Part shown: positions 6,887 to 8,437 of the stretch, piece after piece | Layout of the letters: each line of letters begins with the position of its first letter | How positions within the stretch are numbered: the first letter of the stretch is position 1 | DNA from: Porticoccaceae bacterium | Lineage (GTDB): Bacteria > Pseudomonadota > Gammaproteobacteria > Pseudomonadales > Porticoccaceae | Length of the DNA: 8,437 bases | NCBI GenBank assembly: GCA_030741175.1 | Contig: JASLVT010000043.1 | Span: 1-8,437, forward strand | Direction of reading: 5' to 3' | The notes under the pieces: model-generated | What the model was told of the DNA's origin: nothing | Databases searched by the model: none | Seen by the model: only the letters and a program-made list of their open reading frames with translations | Translations under genes and position numbers: made by a program

Positions 6887-7921
6887 TCACCGCGGTGATC
6901 CGTAAATCCGCGGCTCAATCTCTAATGCAATATCGAAACGCGCCTTCACTGCCGCCTGAATCTCCGCCGCCAACTGCAAGATTTCTGCCCCGCTACCGCC
7001 AAAATTAACCAGCACTAGAGCATGTTTTTCATGCACCCCAACATCGCCAACACGCGCGCCGAGGTAACCGCATTGATCAATCAGCCAGGCCGCGGGGATT
7101 TTGACATCACCAGCCTGTTGATTATAAAAAGGCAGTTCACTGTAATCTTTTGTTAACTGCTCCAAATGTTGTTTATCGACAATCGGGTTCTTAAAAAAGC
7201 TACCCACATTAGGCGTTACTGCTGGGTCAGGTAGTTTCGATCTGCGAATGCGACAGACTGCGTCACTGACCGATGCCGGTGTCGGATCGGTGCCCTCCAA
7301 TGCACTGGCCAACGCCGGATACTCAATATTGACCTCAGCCACTGTCGACAGCGCTAGAGTAACCTCAGTAATAAGGTAATGGTTGCGATCAGACCGCTTA
7401 AAAATACTGTCACGGTAACCAAATTGGCAGGCCTGAGAATCCATTGTCACTGCTAGGCCAGAACGCGTATCAATAGCCTCCAACCGAACAAACACATCAC
7501 TCAACTCAACACCATAGGCGCCAATATTCTGAATTGGTGCAGCGCCGACATTGCCGGGGATCAGAGAGAGATTTTCCAATCCGTACCAACCCTGTTGCAG
7601 ACAGTACTCCACCGCGCTGTGCCAGTTTTCCCCAGCAGCAAAGCTAACATGGACTTGCTCAGGCGTCAGTTGTTGGTGCGAGATACCCATCAGGTCAAGA
7701 TAGATAACCAAGCCACTGATATCACCGGCCAACACCAGATTACTACCACCACCTAATGCCGTGACTGGCAGCTGTCGTTCATTGGCGAAATTCAGAGCCT
7801 GAATTAGCTGCTCGGTAGTTGTCACGGAACAAAAGAATTCGGCTTGAGCTGCCACGGCTAGGCTATTTAGCGCCTGTAAATCCGCCTGTTCGACAATCTC
7901 TGGTATTTGCGGCTCGTTCAC
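6887..7921 (-). CDS. murB: UDP-N-acetylenolpyruvoylglucosamine reductase
   Basis: MurB is the FAD enzyme that uses NADPH to reduce UDP-GlcNAc-enolpyruvate to UDP-N-acetylmuramate, the second committed step of peptidoglycan precursor synthesis in the cytoplasm. The 344-residue protein has the length and layout of the type I (E. coli, 342) form. FAD-binding segments are LGGGSNLVL (57-65) and LSLIPGNVGAAPIQNIGAYG (118-137). Catalytic residues are Arg170 in FGYRDSIFK, the proton donor Ser241 in GSFFKNP and a C-terminal Glu, probably Glu336, in EIEPR. The start is GTG 7921, which overlaps the TGA of the upstream phosphatase as GTGA. An AGG 8 nt upstream lies inside the phosphatase coding end, so the two genes are probably translationally coupled. 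Confidence 0.97.
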   Translation of the reverse strand: MNEPQIPEIVEQADLQALNSLAVAAQAEFFCSVTTTEQLIQALNFANERQLPVTALGGGSNLVLAGDISGLVIYLDLMGISHQQLTPEQVHVSFAAGENWHSAVEYCLQQGWYGLENLSLIPGNVGAAPIQNIGAYGVELSDVFVRLEAIDTRSGLAVTMDSQACQFGYRDSIFKRSDRNHYLITEVTLALSTVAEVNIEYPALASALEGTDPTPASVSDAVCRIRRSKLPDPAVTPNVGSFFKNPIVDKQHLEQLTKDYSELPFYNQQAGDVKIPAAWLIDQCGYLGARVGDVGVHEKHALVLVNFGGSGAEILQLAAEIQAAVKARFDIALEIEPRIYGSPR

Positions 7922-8403
7922 AACCGCGACCTAATGTGCTCGAGAAGGCCAGCACAAGCATCTTCGACCAATTCCAACACCAGAGAAAAACCATCATCAC
8001 CGCCATAATAGGGGTCCGGCACTTCATCCATCTCAGCAAATGTCTCCGCCACAGTGTAGTCGAGCATTAATCCGAGACTGCCAGCGTAATCGGCCGGACA
8101 GATTGCCTTGAGATTAGCGAGATTGTCATGATCCATGGCGAGGATATAGTCAAACTGATCGAAATCATCTGCATCCACCAATCGCGCGCGCAGAGATGAC
8201 ATATCGTAGCCATGCTCAGCCGCAACTGCACAGGTTCGCTGATCAGGTGCATGGCCGATATGCCAGTCACCGGTTCCCGCAGAGTCCACCTCAATATGTT
8301 CAGACAGTCCGCTATCTTCAACCAAAGCCTGAAATACCGCATGGGCGGTGGGTGAGCGACAGATATTGCCTAGGCAGACAAATAGCACTGAAATATTGCT
8401 CAT
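7918..8403 (-). CDS. Low-molecular-weight protein tyrosine phosphatase
   Basis: Cytoplasmic phosphatase of 161 residues, the usual size for the family. The phosphate-binding loop CxxxxxRS is at Cys10-Ser17 (CLGNICRS), with Cys10 the nucleophile and Arg16 the phosphate binder. The general acid is Asp130 in VPDPYYG, followed by the conserved tyrosine pair. In bacteria such enzymes reverse phosphorylation by BY-type tyrosine kinases that act in polysaccharide export and cell-envelope control, or act on other phosphoproteins. No kinase is in the window. The start is ATG 8403 with a poor ribosome binding site. It is the first visible gene of the operon and overlaps murB by 4 bases. In Pseudomonas the phosphatase lies between kdsB and murB, so kdsB may lie just beyond the right edge, but that cannot be seen. 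Confidence 0.94.
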   Translation of the reverse strand: MSNISVLFVCLGNICRSPTAHAVFQALVEDSGLSEHIEVDSAGTGDWHIGHAPDQRTCAVAAEHGYDMSSLRARLVDADDFDQFDYILAMDHDNLANLKAICPADYAGSLGLMLDYTVAETFAEMDEVPDPYYGGDDGFSLVLELVEDACAGLLEHIRSRL

Positions 8404-8437
8404 AGCACAACCAAATTTAACTTAATGTAATTTATAG
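8404..8437 (-). other. AT-rich leader upstream of the phosphatase gene, cut by window edge
   Basis: These 34 bases are strongly AT-rich. On the minus strand TATAAA (8431-8436) differs by one base from a -10 box and would give a short leader to ATG 8403. Any -35 would lie outside the window. The same bases also contain TAA in more than one frame and could be the end of an upstream gene. The evidence does not separate a promoter from an intergenic gap within a longer operon. Confidence 0.35.

Overview
The window reads as a stretch of chromosome from a gammaproteobacterium, probably a marine, Cellvibrionales-like lineage. The class follows from how closely YgiQ, PabB, TrmH, AvtA and MurB resemble their enterobacterial forms. 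The finer placement is a guess. Coding density is high, there are no RNA genes, mobile elements or CRISPR arrays, and the longest stretch without a gene is about 255 bases.

Left part (1-2614), minus strand: a ygiQ-type radical SAM protein, cut by the window edge at its C-terminus, preceded by a small GNAT acetyltransferase gene. Middle (2615-2869): a divergent intergenic region with seven copies of a 16-bp tandem repeat. A perfect TATAAT box follows in register with the repeat and probably drives pabB. Plus strand (2870-4267): pabB, for the chorismate-aminating subunit of folate (p-aminobenzoate) synthesis, the only gene on this strand.

Right part (8403 down to 4276), minus strand: five tightly spaced genes that look like one operon. 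In order of transcription they are a low-molecular-weight protein tyrosine phosphatase, murB, an alkB-type dioxygenase, avtA and trmH. Phosphatase and murB overlap by 4 nt (GTGA), and the other gaps are 16-25 nt. The operon mixes cell-wall precursor synthesis (MurB), alanine/valine transamination (AvtA), alkylation repair (AlkB) and tRNA modification (TrmH). It converges on pabB with an 8-bp gap and no visible terminator.

Most of the window is ordinary housekeeping. The points that deserve a second look are the repeat array with its in-register -10 box, a seven-codon reading frame with its own ribosome binding site that ends on the GTG start of avtA, a second conserved cysteine cluster in YgiQ, and the make-up of the murB-alkB-avtA-trmH operon. 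I found no evidence of a wholly new system.
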